From assembly GCA_902781895.1 (NCBI GenBank), contig CACZLA010000010.1, positions 1 to 57,713 of the forward strand: a stretch of 57,713 bases of DNA. Reading direction: 5' to 3'. The translations under genes and the position numbers were made by a program. Every line of letters begins with the position of its first letter. The first letter of the stretch is position 1. Of this stretch, positions 43,576 through 51,868 are shown piece after piece. The DNA comes from an uncultured Lachnospiraceae bacterium. GTDB taxonomy: Bacteria; Bacillota; Clostridia; Lachnospirales; Lachnospiraceae. The notes beneath the pieces were generated by a model, which had not been told where the DNA came from, did not search any database, and worked only from the letters and a program-made list of their open reading frames with translations.

Positions 43576-43791
43576 CTATTTCAGCATCTCAAGAAACTCT
43601 ATATCTTCCTTTGTAAGCTTAATGTTTGCCGAGTAAGACTTGCCATCAACAGACTTAAATTCCATATACATTATTGATCCCTCTGTCAATCCTTTGTTTG
43701 CAACTGATTTAAGAAACTGTCCGAATTTCGGATGTTGCTCTTTAAACTTACTATACTTTGACGCCAGTTCCATCATTCCAAGTGGGTTCAT
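43576..43791 (-). CDS. Small conserved-type protein of unknown function
   Basis: This is a 71-residue protein with mixed charge and no signal or membrane segment. The N-terminal half is helical and basic (KYSKFKEQHPKFGQFLKSVA). The C-terminal half looks like two beta strands and a helix (SIMYMEFKSVDGKSYSANIK, then LTKEDIEFLEMLK). GAGAGGATACAAT precedes the ATG and a terminator follows, so it is a real gene. I do not recognise the family. It follows larB on the same strand. Confidence 0.75.
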   Translation of the reverse strand: MNPLGMMELASKYSKFKEQHPKFGQFLKSVANKGLTEGSIMYMEFKSVDGKSYSANIKLTKEDIEFLEMLK

Positions 43792-43871
43792 ATTGTATCC
43801 TCTCTTTCTCTTTTTATTGTTTTTTTTACGTTGTTATCTTAACCTTTTCAATCTTTTCCTTGACCGAATTT

Positions 43872-44585
43872 CTAATTTGTCGAACACGCCAGACGGCTGA
43901 TCTGTGTTGCCACGTATCCGGCACCATAACCGTTGTCTATATTTACAACAGTTATTCCGTTCGCACAGGAATTGATCATTGTAAGCAGAGCGGACATTCC
44001 ACCAAAGCTAGCTCCGTAACCTACGGAGGTCGGTACCGCGATGACCGGATTTGATACAAGTCCACCAATCACACTTGCCAGTGCTCCTTCCATTCCGGCA
44101 ACGGCAATAACACAGTCCGCACCCCTGAGCACATCTTCTTTTGACAGCACACGATGGATGCCACTTACACCAACATCATATACTCTCTCAACTTTTGTAC
44201 CAAAGTACTCCGCTGTCTGGGCAGCCTCCTCAGCTACAGGAATGTCGGCCGTACCTCCGGTACAGACAACTATATAGTGTCTATCAGTCTCATCTGTACC
44301 CTGCTTGTTTCTTCCAACACCATTATCAGAAACCTCCCCCGACACCTTCAGTATTCTCGAAACCTCATCATACTGAGCCTCCGGAAGAACTTCCTTTATT
44401 ATATCATACTGATGAAGACTCGCTCTGGTACCAAACACCTTTCCGTCCTGGCTGTAAAGCTTTTTATATATTTCAACCAGATATTCATCAGGTTTTCCTT
44501 CGCAAAAGACAACCTCCGGAAAGCCCGTTCTGTTCTCTCTCTGGGTATCCAGCTTGGCGAATCCCATTTCTTCGTAATCCTTCAT
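43872..44585 (-). CDS. larB: LarB, pyridinium-3,5-biscarboxylic acid mononucleotide synthase
   Basis: LarB carboxylates and hydrolyses nicotinic acid adenine dinucleotide, the first step in making the nickel-pincer cofactor of lactate racemase. The 237-residue protein resembles PurE in its C-terminal half (VVCTGGTADIPVAEEAA, AGMEGALASVIGGLV and the glycine-rich VPTSVGYGASFGG). Length is typical. It lies 84 bases downstream of larC. LarE and LarA are not in the window, so the client enzyme is unknown. Confidence 0.93.
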   Translation of the reverse strand: MKDYEEMGFAKLDTQRENRTGFPEVVFCEGKPDEYLVEIYKKLYSQDGKVFGTRASLHQYDIIKEVLPEAQYDEVSRILKVSGEVSDNGVGRNKQGTDETDRHYIVVCTGGTADIPVAEEAAQTAEYFGTKVERVYDVGVSGIHRVLSKEDVLRGADCVIAVAGMEGALASVIGGLVSNPVIAVPTSVGYGASFGGMSALLTMINSCANGITVVNIDNGYGAGYVATQISRLACSTN

Positions 44586-44669
44586 ATCTATTCTCTTTTC
44601 TTACTGACTACTTCAGTTCCTTGTTTCATTTTATTTACTGATTCATTCTAATATTATCTTTTTCATGCA

Positions 44670-45551
44670 TCACTCTATAATAATCGCTCTCAGTATTCCC
44701 GGAACCTCATGTTCTCTCTTGCCTGCCCCAAGTCCCGTTTTAATTACCTTAAAGCTCTCAGGCAGATTGTTTTCCGTCTGGACTGCCGCAGCAAATGCCG
44801 CTCCCGTCGGAGTAACATATTCGCCTTTCCTCTGAGCTATACCAAGAGGAACGCCCGTCTGTTCTGCTATCTTAAGAACAGCAGGAACCGGTATGGGAAG
44901 AACCCCGTGCTGACATCTCACAGTTCCCGTTCCATCAACAAGCTTGGTTATTACAGTTCCCTCCAGATCATATCTTTCTTTTATATCATCGTAGCACACA
45001 GCCGCCGATATAATATCAACTATCGAGTCTATGGCGCCCACCTCATGGAAATGTACTTCCTCAAGACTCCTTCCATGAACCGCTGCCTCAGCCTCTGCAA
45101 CTATTGTAAAGACCTTCACAGCTATCTCTCTTGCACTCTCTGTCATCTCAGCTGCATTGATTATCTCAATTACACTTGCAAGATTTCTGTGTTCGTGATG
45201 ATTGTGTTCGTGGCTATGGTCATGATGGGCATGTTCGTGGTCATGGTGATGATGTTCGTGATCGTGATCATGATGATGCCCATGGTGATGATGGTGGTTG
45301 TGATTATCTCCATACAGATAATCCATATCATGATCATGATTATCATCATCCAGAATAACATCAAAATCAGAGGCTCTTATGCCCGACTTTTCAACCTGAC
45401 TTACCTTCACCTCAAAGCCGGAAACCTTTTCCTTCAGGCTGTCCAGCACCTTATCCAGCTTCTCTTTATCCGCCCCCAGATCAAGCAATGCAGCCACCGT
45501 CATATCCCCACTGATTCCGGTGCTGCAATCCATATATAACTTCCTGCTCAT
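44670..45551 (-). CDS. larC: LarC nickel-insertion protein, N-terminal part only, His-rich
   Basis: LarC inserts nickel into the pincer cofactor. The 293-residue protein begins MSRKLYMDCSTGISGDM and contains EVHFHEVGAIDSIVDI and GVLPIPVPAVLKIAEQTGVP, typical of the LarC (TIGR00299) N-terminal domain. Residues about 72-121 are extremely rich in His and Asp (about 30 His), probably a nickel store. It ends at ...GILRAIIIE, about where the Lactobacillus larC1 part ends. No larC2 frame follows before larB. The start at 45551 has AGGAGG upstream, while the earlier in-frame ATG does not. Confidence 0.9.
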   Translation of the reverse strand: MSRKLYMDCSTGISGDMTVAALLDLGADKEKLDKVLDSLKEKVSGFEVKVSQVEKSGIRASDFDVILDDDNHDHDMDYLYGDNHNHHHHHGHHHDHDHEHHHHDHEHAHHDHSHEHNHHEHRNLASVIEIINAAEMTESAREIAVKVFTIVAEAEAAVHGRSLEEVHFHEVGAIDSIVDIISAAVCYDDIKERYDLEGTVITKLVDGTGTVRCQHGVLPIPVPAVLKIAEQTGVPLGIAQRKGEYVTPTGAAFAAAVQTENNLPESFKVIKTGLGAGKREHEVPGILRAIIIE

Positions 45552-45722
45552 TTCATCCTCCTTACTTCTCGAGAACAAATACACGACATAAGTGTCAAAA
45601 TAATACTTCTACAACCAACATCATATCATAATGAAAGTAAATAAACAAAGGAAGCTCTATAATTATGAAGATATACAAGTTCTGTAATTTTAACGAAATA
45701 AACCCGCCGTCACATTTTTTCA
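45552..45722. other. Intergenic region between larC and the ABC-F leader
   Basis: There is no convincing gene here. The ribosome binding site of larC lies at its left end. GACATAAGTGTC at 45582-45593 is a 12-bp near-palindrome shared with the GH25 and corA promoters. The remainder is AT-rich. Confidence 0.4.
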
Positions 45723-45751
45723 TTGACAGTATTTTTTTGCTATGCTATCAT
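45723..45751 (+). promoter_or_regulatory. Promoter of the ABC-F gene
   Basis: TTGACA (45723-45728), 17 bases, then TATCAT (45746-45751). The transcript would start near 45758 and have a leader of more than 430 bases. Confidence 0.75.
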
Positions 45752-45830
45752 CACGAAAGAATCAGGAAAGGCACACGTCAGTGTGAAGGTGATGGAATGA
45801 TAATTCGATAATTTGATTTGGTAATTGCAG

Positions 45831-45878
45831 ATGATATATTTAGACCCGTGGCGGTCTGTCTTTTGTATTCCGAATTAG
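45831..45878 (+). CDS. Possible leader peptide of the ABC-F gene
   Basis: A 15-codon frame (MIYLDPWRSVFCIPN) lies between the promoter and the attenuator. An AGACC/GGTCT hairpin falls within it. The ribosome binding site is weak, and shorter frames (MKVME, MIIR) lie just upstream. Translated leaders that sense stalled ribosomes are common for ABC-F resistance genes, so one of these frames may play that part. Confidence 0.3.
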   Translation: MIYLDPWRSVFCIPN

Positions 45879-45955
45879 ATTATCATATTCATTTTTAAAC
45901 CTTATCAGTTGAAATGTATTCCTGCATATCAATATGGTTTTTATTTGTTTAAGTA

Positions 45956-45987
45956 ATCTGCATTCGGAACGTATGCAGATTTTTTTG
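45956..45987 (+). terminator. Intrinsic attenuator in the ABC-F leader
   Basis: ATCTGCAT-T-CG/CG-T-ATGCAGAT forms a stem with one mismatch and a GAA loop, followed by TTTTTTT, about 200 bases after the start site and 207 before the gene. Upstream CCTGCATA (45931-45938) is complementary to the 3' arm (TATGCAG) and could form a competing antiterminator. Confidence 0.75.
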
Positions 45988-45993
45988 TGCGTA

Positions 45994-46116
45994 GCCGAGC
46001 CAAAGTCGCTTATGCGAAGCATATCGAAATACATTGTTGCCTGCACATTTATGTGCAAAGGCAAGAAATGTATTTCGATATATCTGCCGGAGGCAGATAA
46101 GCGACTTTGGCGAGGC
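45994..46116. repeat. Four-way cruciform inverted-repeat element E2
   Basis: The outer stem is 14 bp and perfect (45999-46012 with 46098-46111), extended past a tandem G.A pair by GCC/GGC. Inside lie TGC-GAA-GCA (46013-46021), a 15-bp perfect stem (46021-46035 with 46067-46081), and TCTGCC-GGA-GGCAGA (46083-46097). The 15-bp stem encloses TTGCC/GGCAA and TGCACA/TGTGCA. Almost no base is unpaired. It lies between the attenuator and the ABC-F ribosome binding site, and a weaker palindromic tail follows to about 46157. Confidence 0.85.
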
Positions 46117-46193
46117 CGCATCATGAGCATGCAGCATAGCGTAATGCGAATGCGCACCCCAGACCACACGGGTATCGGGAAGAGGTGATATAA

Positions 46194-47717
46194 ATGGCAC
46201 AAATACAGGTGAGTAACCTTACATTTACATATGACGGAAGTCCGGACAGCGTTCTTGAAAACGTATCCTTTAATATTGATACCGACTGGAAGCTTGGCCT
46301 CATCGGAAGAAACGGCAAGGGCAAAACAACACTTCTGAACCTCCTGATGGGAAAGTATGATTATCAGGGAAGCATAACCACAAGCGTTGCATTTGACTAT
46401 TTTCCATATCAGGTAAAGGAGGAAGACCTGGATAAAACCGCCGATGAGCTGATAGGAAAATGGAAGCCCCTGGTGGAACCCTGGCAGGTAATGATTGAGC
46501 TGAGTCAGATAAAAATGGATGCAGAGCTTCTTTATCGTCCCTTCGGAACTCTCAGTAACGGCGAACGCACAAGAGTGATGCTGGCGGTACTTTTTGCAGG
46601 GGAAAATGAATTTCTTCTTATCGATGAGCCCACAAACCATTTGGATGTTGATGCGAGAGAGATAGTGAAAACATATCTTTCAGGAAAGAAGGGCTTTATA
46701 CTTGTCTCCCACGACCGTGATCTTCTGGATGCAGTATGTGATCATGTTCTGGTCTTCAACCGACAGACTGTTGAAGTTCAGTCAGGAAACTTCTCATCAT
46801 GGTGGGAAAACAAAGAGCGCAGCGATGCATTTGCTTTGGCTGAAAATGAAAAGCATCTGAAAGAGATTGGGAAGCTGAAAGCCACCGCCGACAGAAGCAA
46901 AAGATGGGCTGATAAAAATGAAAGTACGAAGATAGGCTATGATCCCATAAAGGAGCATGACCGTTCTATATCAGCCAGAGCTTATATCGGAGCCAAAACG
47001 AAGAAAATGCAGTCCAGAGTCAGCAATTTCGAGAAAAGGATAGATAGAGAGATTGAGGAAAAAGAGGGGCTTCTGCAGGATGTAGAATCCGTAAGTGATC
47101 TCAAACTGAATCCCCTGAGATACCATAAGGATGTTTTAATAAATGCCCGTGATCTCTCTCTCAAATATTCAGATGCTGACAGCAGCCTCTTTGAGGGACT
47201 TAGGTTTCAGGTGAAAAACAGCGACAGACTTGTTATCTCCGGAAAAAACGGATGTGGAAAATCCAGTATCATTTCCGCCATACGTAGTATTGCCGCGAAT
47301 GAAACCACCGGAAATTTGGAAATAAAAGGCACCCTTGAAGTCGGGGCGGGACTGATCATTTCCTATATAAATCAGGATACTTCTTTTCTTTCGGGAACTC
47401 TTCAGAGCTTCTGCGAGAAACAGGGGCTGGATGAAACCCTTCTCTTCACTGTGCTCAGAAAGCTTGATATAGGGCGTGAACAATTTAATAAAAAAATGGA
47501 AGACTTTTCAGAGGGACAGAAGAAGAAGGTACTTATCGCCGCAAGCCTCATAACTCCGGCACATCTCTATATCTGGGATGAGCCGCTGAACTATATCGAT
47601 GTATTCTCCAGAATGCAGATTGAAAAACTGATACTGGAATTCAAGCCCACTATGATACTTGTGGAGCACGATGTGAGATTCCGGGAAAAAACAGCGACGG
47701 AAGTAATACTTTTATAA
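46194..47717 (+). CDS. ABC-F ribosome protection protein (Lsa/CplR-like)
   Basis: This 507-residue protein has two ATP-binding cassettes and no membrane segments. Walker A motifs are GRNGKGKTT and GKNGCGKSS, signatures LSNGERTR and FSEGQKKKV, and Walker B motifs LLIDEPTNHLD and YIWDEPLNYID. The second cassette has N instead of TNH-type residues. The inter-domain linker (about 190-290) is charged and contains RWADKNESTKIG. Overall resemblance is to Lsa/CplR-type ABC-F proteins, which displace lincosamides, pleuromutilins and streptogramin A from ribosomes. AAGAGGTGATATAA precedes the ATG. The long leader with an attenuator suggests drug-inducible expression. The resistance spectrum is not proven. 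Confidence 0.85.
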   Translation: MAQIQVSNLTFTYDGSPDSVLENVSFNIDTDWKLGLIGRNGKGKTTLLNLLMGKYDYQGSITTSVAFDYFPYQVKEEDLDKTADELIGKWKPLVEPWQVMIELSQIKMDAELLYRPFGTLSNGERTRVMLAVLFAGENEFLLIDEPTNHLDVDAREIVKTYLSGKKGFILVSHDRDLLDAVCDHVLVFNRQTVEVQSGNFSSWWENKERSDAFALAENEKHLKEIGKLKATADRSKRWADKNESTKIGYDPIKEHDRSISARAYIGAKTKKMQSRVSNFEKRIDREIEEKEGLLQDVESVSDLKLNPLRYHKDVLINARDLSLKYSDADSSLFEGLRFQVKNSDRLVISGKNGCGKSSIISAIRSIAANETTGNLEIKGTLEVGAGLIISYINQDTSFLSGTLQSFCEKQGLDETLLFTVLRKLDIGREQFNKKMEDFSEGQKKKVLIAASLITPAHLYIWDEPLNYIDVFSRMQIEKLILEFKPTMILVEHDVRFREKTATEVILL

Positions 47718-47720
47718 AGA

Positions 47721-47776
47721 GAAAAAAAATAAGTCAATGGGAATGTCGGTACAAACCTTCACTCCCATTGTCTTAT
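47721..47776. terminator. Terminator with ATAAGTCAATGGGA stem, copy c
   Basis: ATAAGTCAATGGGA (47729-47742) pairs with TCCCATTGTCTTAT (one mismatch) over a 20-base loop, between the convergent ABC-F and PPK2 genes. It is a diverged copy of the stems at 35287 and 39881. Confidence 0.6.
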
Positions 47777-47785
47777 GTCATATCA

Positions 47786-49264
47786 TCACTCTTCGAGTTT
47801 CTTCTCGATGGCCTTTATCACAGTCTTCAGCGCCTTAATCCTTGCATATTTTTTGTCATTTGATTCAAGTACTATCCAAGGAGCATATTTGGTATTTGTC
47901 TTCTGAAGCATCTCGTCGATAGCTTCTTCGTAAAGATCCCATTTTTCTCTGTTACGCCAGTCTTCATCTGTTATCTTCCACTGCTTTTCAGGCGTATTCT
48001 GACGATCTGTAAATCTTGCCAGCTGTGTATCCTTATCTATCTGAACCCAGAATTTAATTACAACTGCGCCCCAGTCAGCCAGCTCCTTCTCAAATTCATT
48101 AATCTCATTATAGGCTCTCTGCCAGTCATTTTCAGAACAGAAGCCTTCGAGACGTTCAACCATAACACGTCCGTACCAGGTTCTGTCAAAGATAGCAATA
48201 TGACCATCCTTCGGCAGCCTGTTCCAGAATCTCCACAGATAATGCCTTGCCTTCTCGGCCGGCTCAGGACTTGCGATAGGATGAACCTCGTAGCCTCTCG
48301 GATCCAGAGCAGCAGCGATACGCTTGATATTTCCGCCCTTTCCTGCAGCATCCCAGCCTTCGTATGCAATGATAACGGGAACCTTCTTATGATAGAGCTC
48401 GTTATGAAGCTCTCCCAGTCTCTTCTGCAGAGTATCCAGCTCCTTTTTATACTCATCTTCCTCTATCGTTTTATCGAGAGCTATATCAGCAAGCTTCTTT
48501 GTATCTCTGAGAGGAAATGTATTCTGCAGAAGCGGAGCCTTCTTCTCCGACTCACTGTTTGCCAGTGCAGTATCTATGCTGGCAATAAGTATCTCAGTAA
48601 CCTGAAGCTCAGCCCATTTTTTAGCAGATGAATCGATAAAATACCAGGGTGCCACGAACTGATTCGTTGCCTCAATATACTCATCATAAACATCCATGCA
48701 CTTGGAATAATGCTGATTCTGCCACAAATCCTTGTCAGACACTCTCCATTTTGTGCTGGCATTCTTCTCCAGATTCTTAAGTCTCTTCTTCTGAGTTTTT
48801 TCATCTATATGAAAGAACATCTTTACCACCAGATAACCATTATCATTCAGCGTTCTCTCGAAACGCTTGATACTTGTCAGATGCTCCTTATACTTCTTTT
48901 TACCTATCTCCCCGAGAAGATACTGCTGAGTAACCTCACCCATCCAGCTTCCGTCAAAGAAAGAAAACTTTCCTTCCTTCGGAATCCTGACAAAATATCT
49001 GTAGAGGAAAGGTCTTCTTGTCTCCTCGCTGGTAGGCTCCGTCAGAGTCTCGCACTTGAAGAATCTCGGATCCATATTTTTAATAACTCTTCCGAGGACG
49101 CTTCCCTTTCCGGCAGCTCCCCATCCATCGAAAACAACAAGCACAGGAAGTCCGGCTTCCTTTACCTTCATCTGCCTTACAGCCAGTTCAGCTCTCGCTT
49201 TTTCCAGTCGTTCCGAAAGCTCCTCATCGGATGGTCTCTCATCCTTAACCCATTCCTTTAACAT
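47786..49264 (-). CDS. Two-domain PPK2, polyphosphate:AMP phosphotransferase type
   Basis: This is a 492-residue protein made of two PPK2 domains. N-domain (about 35-235): Walker A FDGWGAAGKGSV, with FDGSWMGEV at the position where active domains have FDRSWY. C-domain (about 275-492): EGWDAAGKGGNI, IFDRTWYGRV and RFTDRQNTPEKQWK, complete. Two-domain PPK2 enzymes use polyphosphate to phosphorylate AMP to ADP. The degenerate first domain suggests that the second is the catalytic one. The start at 49264 (MLKEWVKDERP) has GGGGGTGT upstream. Confidence 0.9.
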   Translation of the reverse strand: MLKEWVKDERPSDEELSERLEKARAELAVRQMKVKEAGLPVLVVFDGWGAAGKGSVLGRVIKNMDPRFFKCETLTEPTSEETRRPFLYRYFVRIPKEGKFSFFDGSWMGEVTQQYLLGEIGKKKYKEHLTSIKRFERTLNDNGYLVVKMFFHIDEKTQKKRLKNLEKNASTKWRVSDKDLWQNQHYSKCMDVYDEYIEATNQFVAPWYFIDSSAKKWAELQVTEILIASIDTALANSESEKKAPLLQNTFPLRDTKKLADIALDKTIEEDEYKKELDTLQKRLGELHNELYHKKVPVIIAYEGWDAAGKGGNIKRIAAALDPRGYEVHPIASPEPAEKARHYLWRFWNRLPKDGHIAIFDRTWYGRVMVERLEGFCSENDWQRAYNEINEFEKELADWGAVVIKFWVQIDKDTQLARFTDRQNTPEKQWKITDEDWRNREKWDLYEEAIDEMLQKTNTKYAPWIVLESNDKKYARIKALKTVIKAIEKKLEE

Positions 49265-49431
49265 AGTACACCCCCTTATATGATACACTCAATAAAGTCA
49301 AACATTAACAATAAACCCCTATCTGTAATTTTAACACGATTCACATTTTAAATCATCGTTTTTATTTTTATGGATATTCTTATTTTTGTTTGTTACAATG
49401 TCATATGGTCATTAAAATCGAAGGAGATACT

Positions 49432-50565
49432 ATGGATAAGATATATAAAGAGATAAAAAAGAACTCATTTAAATTTCACATCGGTGCAGGTATAGGAATG
49501 ATACTGATCGGTATCCTTGCATTTTTTATCGATTGTCCCAAGCTGTTTCCATATTTCTTTTACAGTAAGGATAAGCTGTCAAGTTTAAGCTCCTCGGAAT
49601 TTGAAGATGGGAAATGGTGTACATGCGACTGCAACATTCTTTTTGATTATTATGCTTATAATGATGACGGAAGAAGCTACCTGGCAATTAACCAAGACGG
49701 TGAATATTATGGTTTCTTTGTAAACAACAACAAGACAGATGTTGCAGATGAAATAGCCGACGCAACCTATGATTTCTTCGATGGAAAAGCCCCACTATCC
49801 TCAAAAAGCCTGAAGGGCAAGGGATATATCACGGAAATGGATTCCAAAGAGAAAGACTATTTTATAGAATTTTTCGGTGATCAGTTTGAAGAATACCATG
49901 TTAAATATTATACATTTCACATGGTTACTGCGTGGTCTCTGATAACAAATGAAGGCGGCTTCAGAGTATTCATGTTTATGATAATCGGAGTAGTCCTTGT
50001 TGTCTGCGGTTTCTATCTCATCATTTCATATATTCTCGGTGCTCCGAAAAAAGCCTTTAAAAAGGCAACTGAAGAATATAATGTTAATATGGATCTTCTT
50101 GAAAATGATATGCACTTCGCAAAGCAGATCGGAAAGGCTTACATAGGAAATAATTATACTATCTTCTTTTCGGGAACAAAGGTTGGAATCATGCCTCACG
50201 ACCTGCTTGTCTGGGCATATCTGAGAAAGATAGTCACTCAGAATAAAACCTATGGCATAAAGACCAGCACATCAACAACCTACCGACTGGAGCTGTGGGA
50301 CAGAAACAAAAAAATGAATAACGTTGATGTAAAAAGTGAGGAACTGGCGAATCAGATACTTGATGAAATGCATACCCAGGCACCACATTTCCTGCTGGGC
50401 TATACTCAGGAAATAGCAGACGCCGCCAATGGAAGATATGATGAACTGGTTGCATTTGTGGATGACAGAAAAACACATTCACAGACTCTTTCAGAAGAAA
50501 ACCAGTACATTGACGATCCTGCTTTGATCTATCAGGATCCAACAGGACCTGCAAATAATCAGTAA
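49432..50565 (+). CDS. Two-helix membrane protein of unknown function
   Basis: This is a 377-residue protein. Transmembrane helices lie at about 16-36 (IGAGIGMILIGILAFFI) and 180-205 (FMIIGVVLVVCGFYLIISYI). An extracytoplasmic domain (about 40-175) lies between them, and a cytoplasmic tail (about 210-377) carries a module with YTIFFSGTKVGIMPHDLLVWAY. Similar proteins are common in Lachnospiraceae, but I know no function. The start is the ATG at 49432 after AAGGAGATACT. TACAATGTCATATGG around 49394-49408 resembles the promoter-start motif seen before corA. aroA follows after 18 bases. Confidence 0.72.
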   Translation: MDKIYKEIKKNSFKFHIGAGIGMILIGILAFFIDCPKLFPYFFYSKDKLSSLSSSEFEDGKWCTCDCNILFDYYAYNDDGRSYLAINQDGEYYGFFVNNNKTDVADEIADATYDFFDGKAPLSSKSLKGKGYITEMDSKEKDYFIEFFGDQFEEYHVKYYTFHMVTAWSLITNEGGFRVFMFMIIGVVLVVCGFYLIISYILGAPKKAFKKATEEYNVNMDLLENDMHFAKQIGKAYIGNNYTIFFSGTKVGIMPHDLLVWAYLRKIVTQNKTYGIKTSTSTTYRLELWDRNKKMNNVDVKSEELANQILDEMHTQAPHFLLGYTQEIADAANGRYDELVAFVDDRKTHSQTLSEENQYIDDPALIYQDPTGPANNQ

Positions 50566-50583
50566 GAAAGGCTTAGCTTCAAA

Positions 50584-51855
50584 ATGCTTTTAGATTTCAG
50601 AAATACAAAATTTGATATTACTATAGATGCTCCTCCCTCAAAGTCCATTTACCACCGAGAGCTGATAATAAGATACATCTGCGGGGACAGATCACTTCTT
50701 ACGGAAAATGGAAATGACAACGAGGATATCCGTGCAACCCGTGCAGTACTTCGCGGGATAAACGACTGTATTACTTCTTCAGATGTACCGGATGTTGTTA
50801 CATTTCCCTGTAACGAAAGCGGCTCCACATTGAGATTTATGATCCCTGTTGCCGCAGCCTTTCTTCTCGGAACCGGAAACAGCCAAGGCACGTCCTCCCA
50901 ACCCCCCAAACTTGTTTTCGAGACAAAGGGACGTCTTTTCGACAGACCTGTTAAAGAACTTGCAGATGCTATGGCTCCACATGGCATAACCATAGAAAAG
51001 GACGAATCAACAAGGAACATTGTAGTTACAGGAAAGATGACTCCCGGCGAATATGTGATAGACGGAAGTGTTTCCTCCCAGTATATCTCCGGACTTCTGA
51101 TGGCTCTTACACTATTCGATGAAAAATGCCGCGTAACGGTTACAGGAGAAATGAAGTCGGTCCACTATATTGAACTGACTCAGGATGTCCTGAATAAATA
51201 CGGATGTCCCGCCGAAAGAGAAGGAAATGTTTATTACACTACTCCATGTAATCAAGGCAGCCTAGATAAAGATATGCTGCCCGAATTTCATGTGGAAGGC
51301 GACTGGAGCAACGGTGCTTTTCTCCTTTGCCTCAGGGAATGGAGTGATCTTAAAGTAACTAACCTGAACCCGGATTCAAAGCAGGGTGACAGAGCCATCC
51401 TTGACTTTATAAATGTCATGCACGACGCCGATAATAATAGCGCGATAACATGGGACTGCAGCGATATTCCGGATATAACTCCATATATGGCAGTGGCCGC
51501 TGCATTTACCTTTGATAAATCCGTTTTCACGGGAATCTCAAGACTCAGAATAAAAGAATCAGACAGGGTGATGGCAGTAAGAAGTCAGCTATCCACCATC
51601 GGCATCAGAACCGAAGAGACCGATGACAGTCTCACGGTATATGGAAATACACAAAAAAACAACCGGAAAGATGATTCAGGTCATGAGAATCCAGATAATC
51701 CGGTCGTGCTTTCTTCGTTCCACGATCATCGTATGGCTATGTGTGCAGTACTGATCGGCGTTATTCTGAAATGCAGAGTAGATATCGATGACATGGACTG
51801 CATGAGGAAATCCTTCCCGGAATTCCTTGAGTTTTTGAAACCTTATATAGCATAA
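50584..51855 (+). CDS. aroA: 3-phosphoshikimate 1-carboxyvinyltransferase (EPSP synthase)
   Basis: AroA joins phosphoenolpyruvate to shikimate 3-phosphate in aromatic amino acid synthesis. The 423-residue protein has APPSKSIYHRELI near residue 17, NESGSTLRFMIPVAAAFLLG (about 79-98), SSQYISGLLMAL, RIKESDR (about 321-327) and HDHRMAMCAVLIG. Two low-complexity insertions, around NSQGTSSQPP and NNRKDDSGHENPDN, are unusual but do not interrupt motifs. No other shikimate gene is in the window. The ribosome binding site is weak (AAAGGC at a distance), so translation may be coupled to the gene before. Confidence 0.93.
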   Translation: MLLDFRNTKFDITIDAPPSKSIYHRELIIRYICGDRSLLTENGNDNEDIRATRAVLRGINDCITSSDVPDVVTFPCNESGSTLRFMIPVAAAFLLGTGNSQGTSSQPPKLVFETKGRLFDRPVKELADAMAPHGITIEKDESTRNIVVTGKMTPGEYVIDGSVSSQYISGLLMALTLFDEKCRVTVTGEMKSVHYIELTQDVLNKYGCPAEREGNVYYTTPCNQGSLDKDMLPEFHVEGDWSNGAFLLCLREWSDLKVTNLNPDSKQGDRAILDFINVMHDADNNSAITWDCSDIPDITPYMAVAAAFTFDKSVFTGISRLRIKESDRVMAVRSQLSTIGIRTEETDDSLTVYGNTQKNNRKDDSGHENPDNPVVLSSFHDHRMAMCAVLIGVILKCRVDIDDMDCMRKSFPEFLEFLKPYIA

Positions 51856-51868
51856 TGAATAATATTTA

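Noticed and set aside
44586-44669. larC2 frame reached by ribosomal frameshifting
   Set aside because: Only 84 bases before larB, with stops in all frames. The C-terminal domain cannot be encoded.
45240-45301. His-codon tract in larC as an independent simple-sequence repeat
   Set aside because: The mixed CAT/GAT/CAC codon pattern is in frame and explained by the metal-binding insertion.
44709-45539. 276-codon plus-strand frame opposite larC, Met/Val-rich in the middle
   Set aside because: The Met/Val run is simply the complement of the His codons of LarC.
45840-46640. 266-codon minus-strand frame over the ABC-F leader and gene start
   Set aside because: It is antisense to the attenuator, element E2 and a clear ABC-F N-terminus. 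It has no ribosome binding site and its composition is not protein-like. Palindromic DNA creates such open frames.
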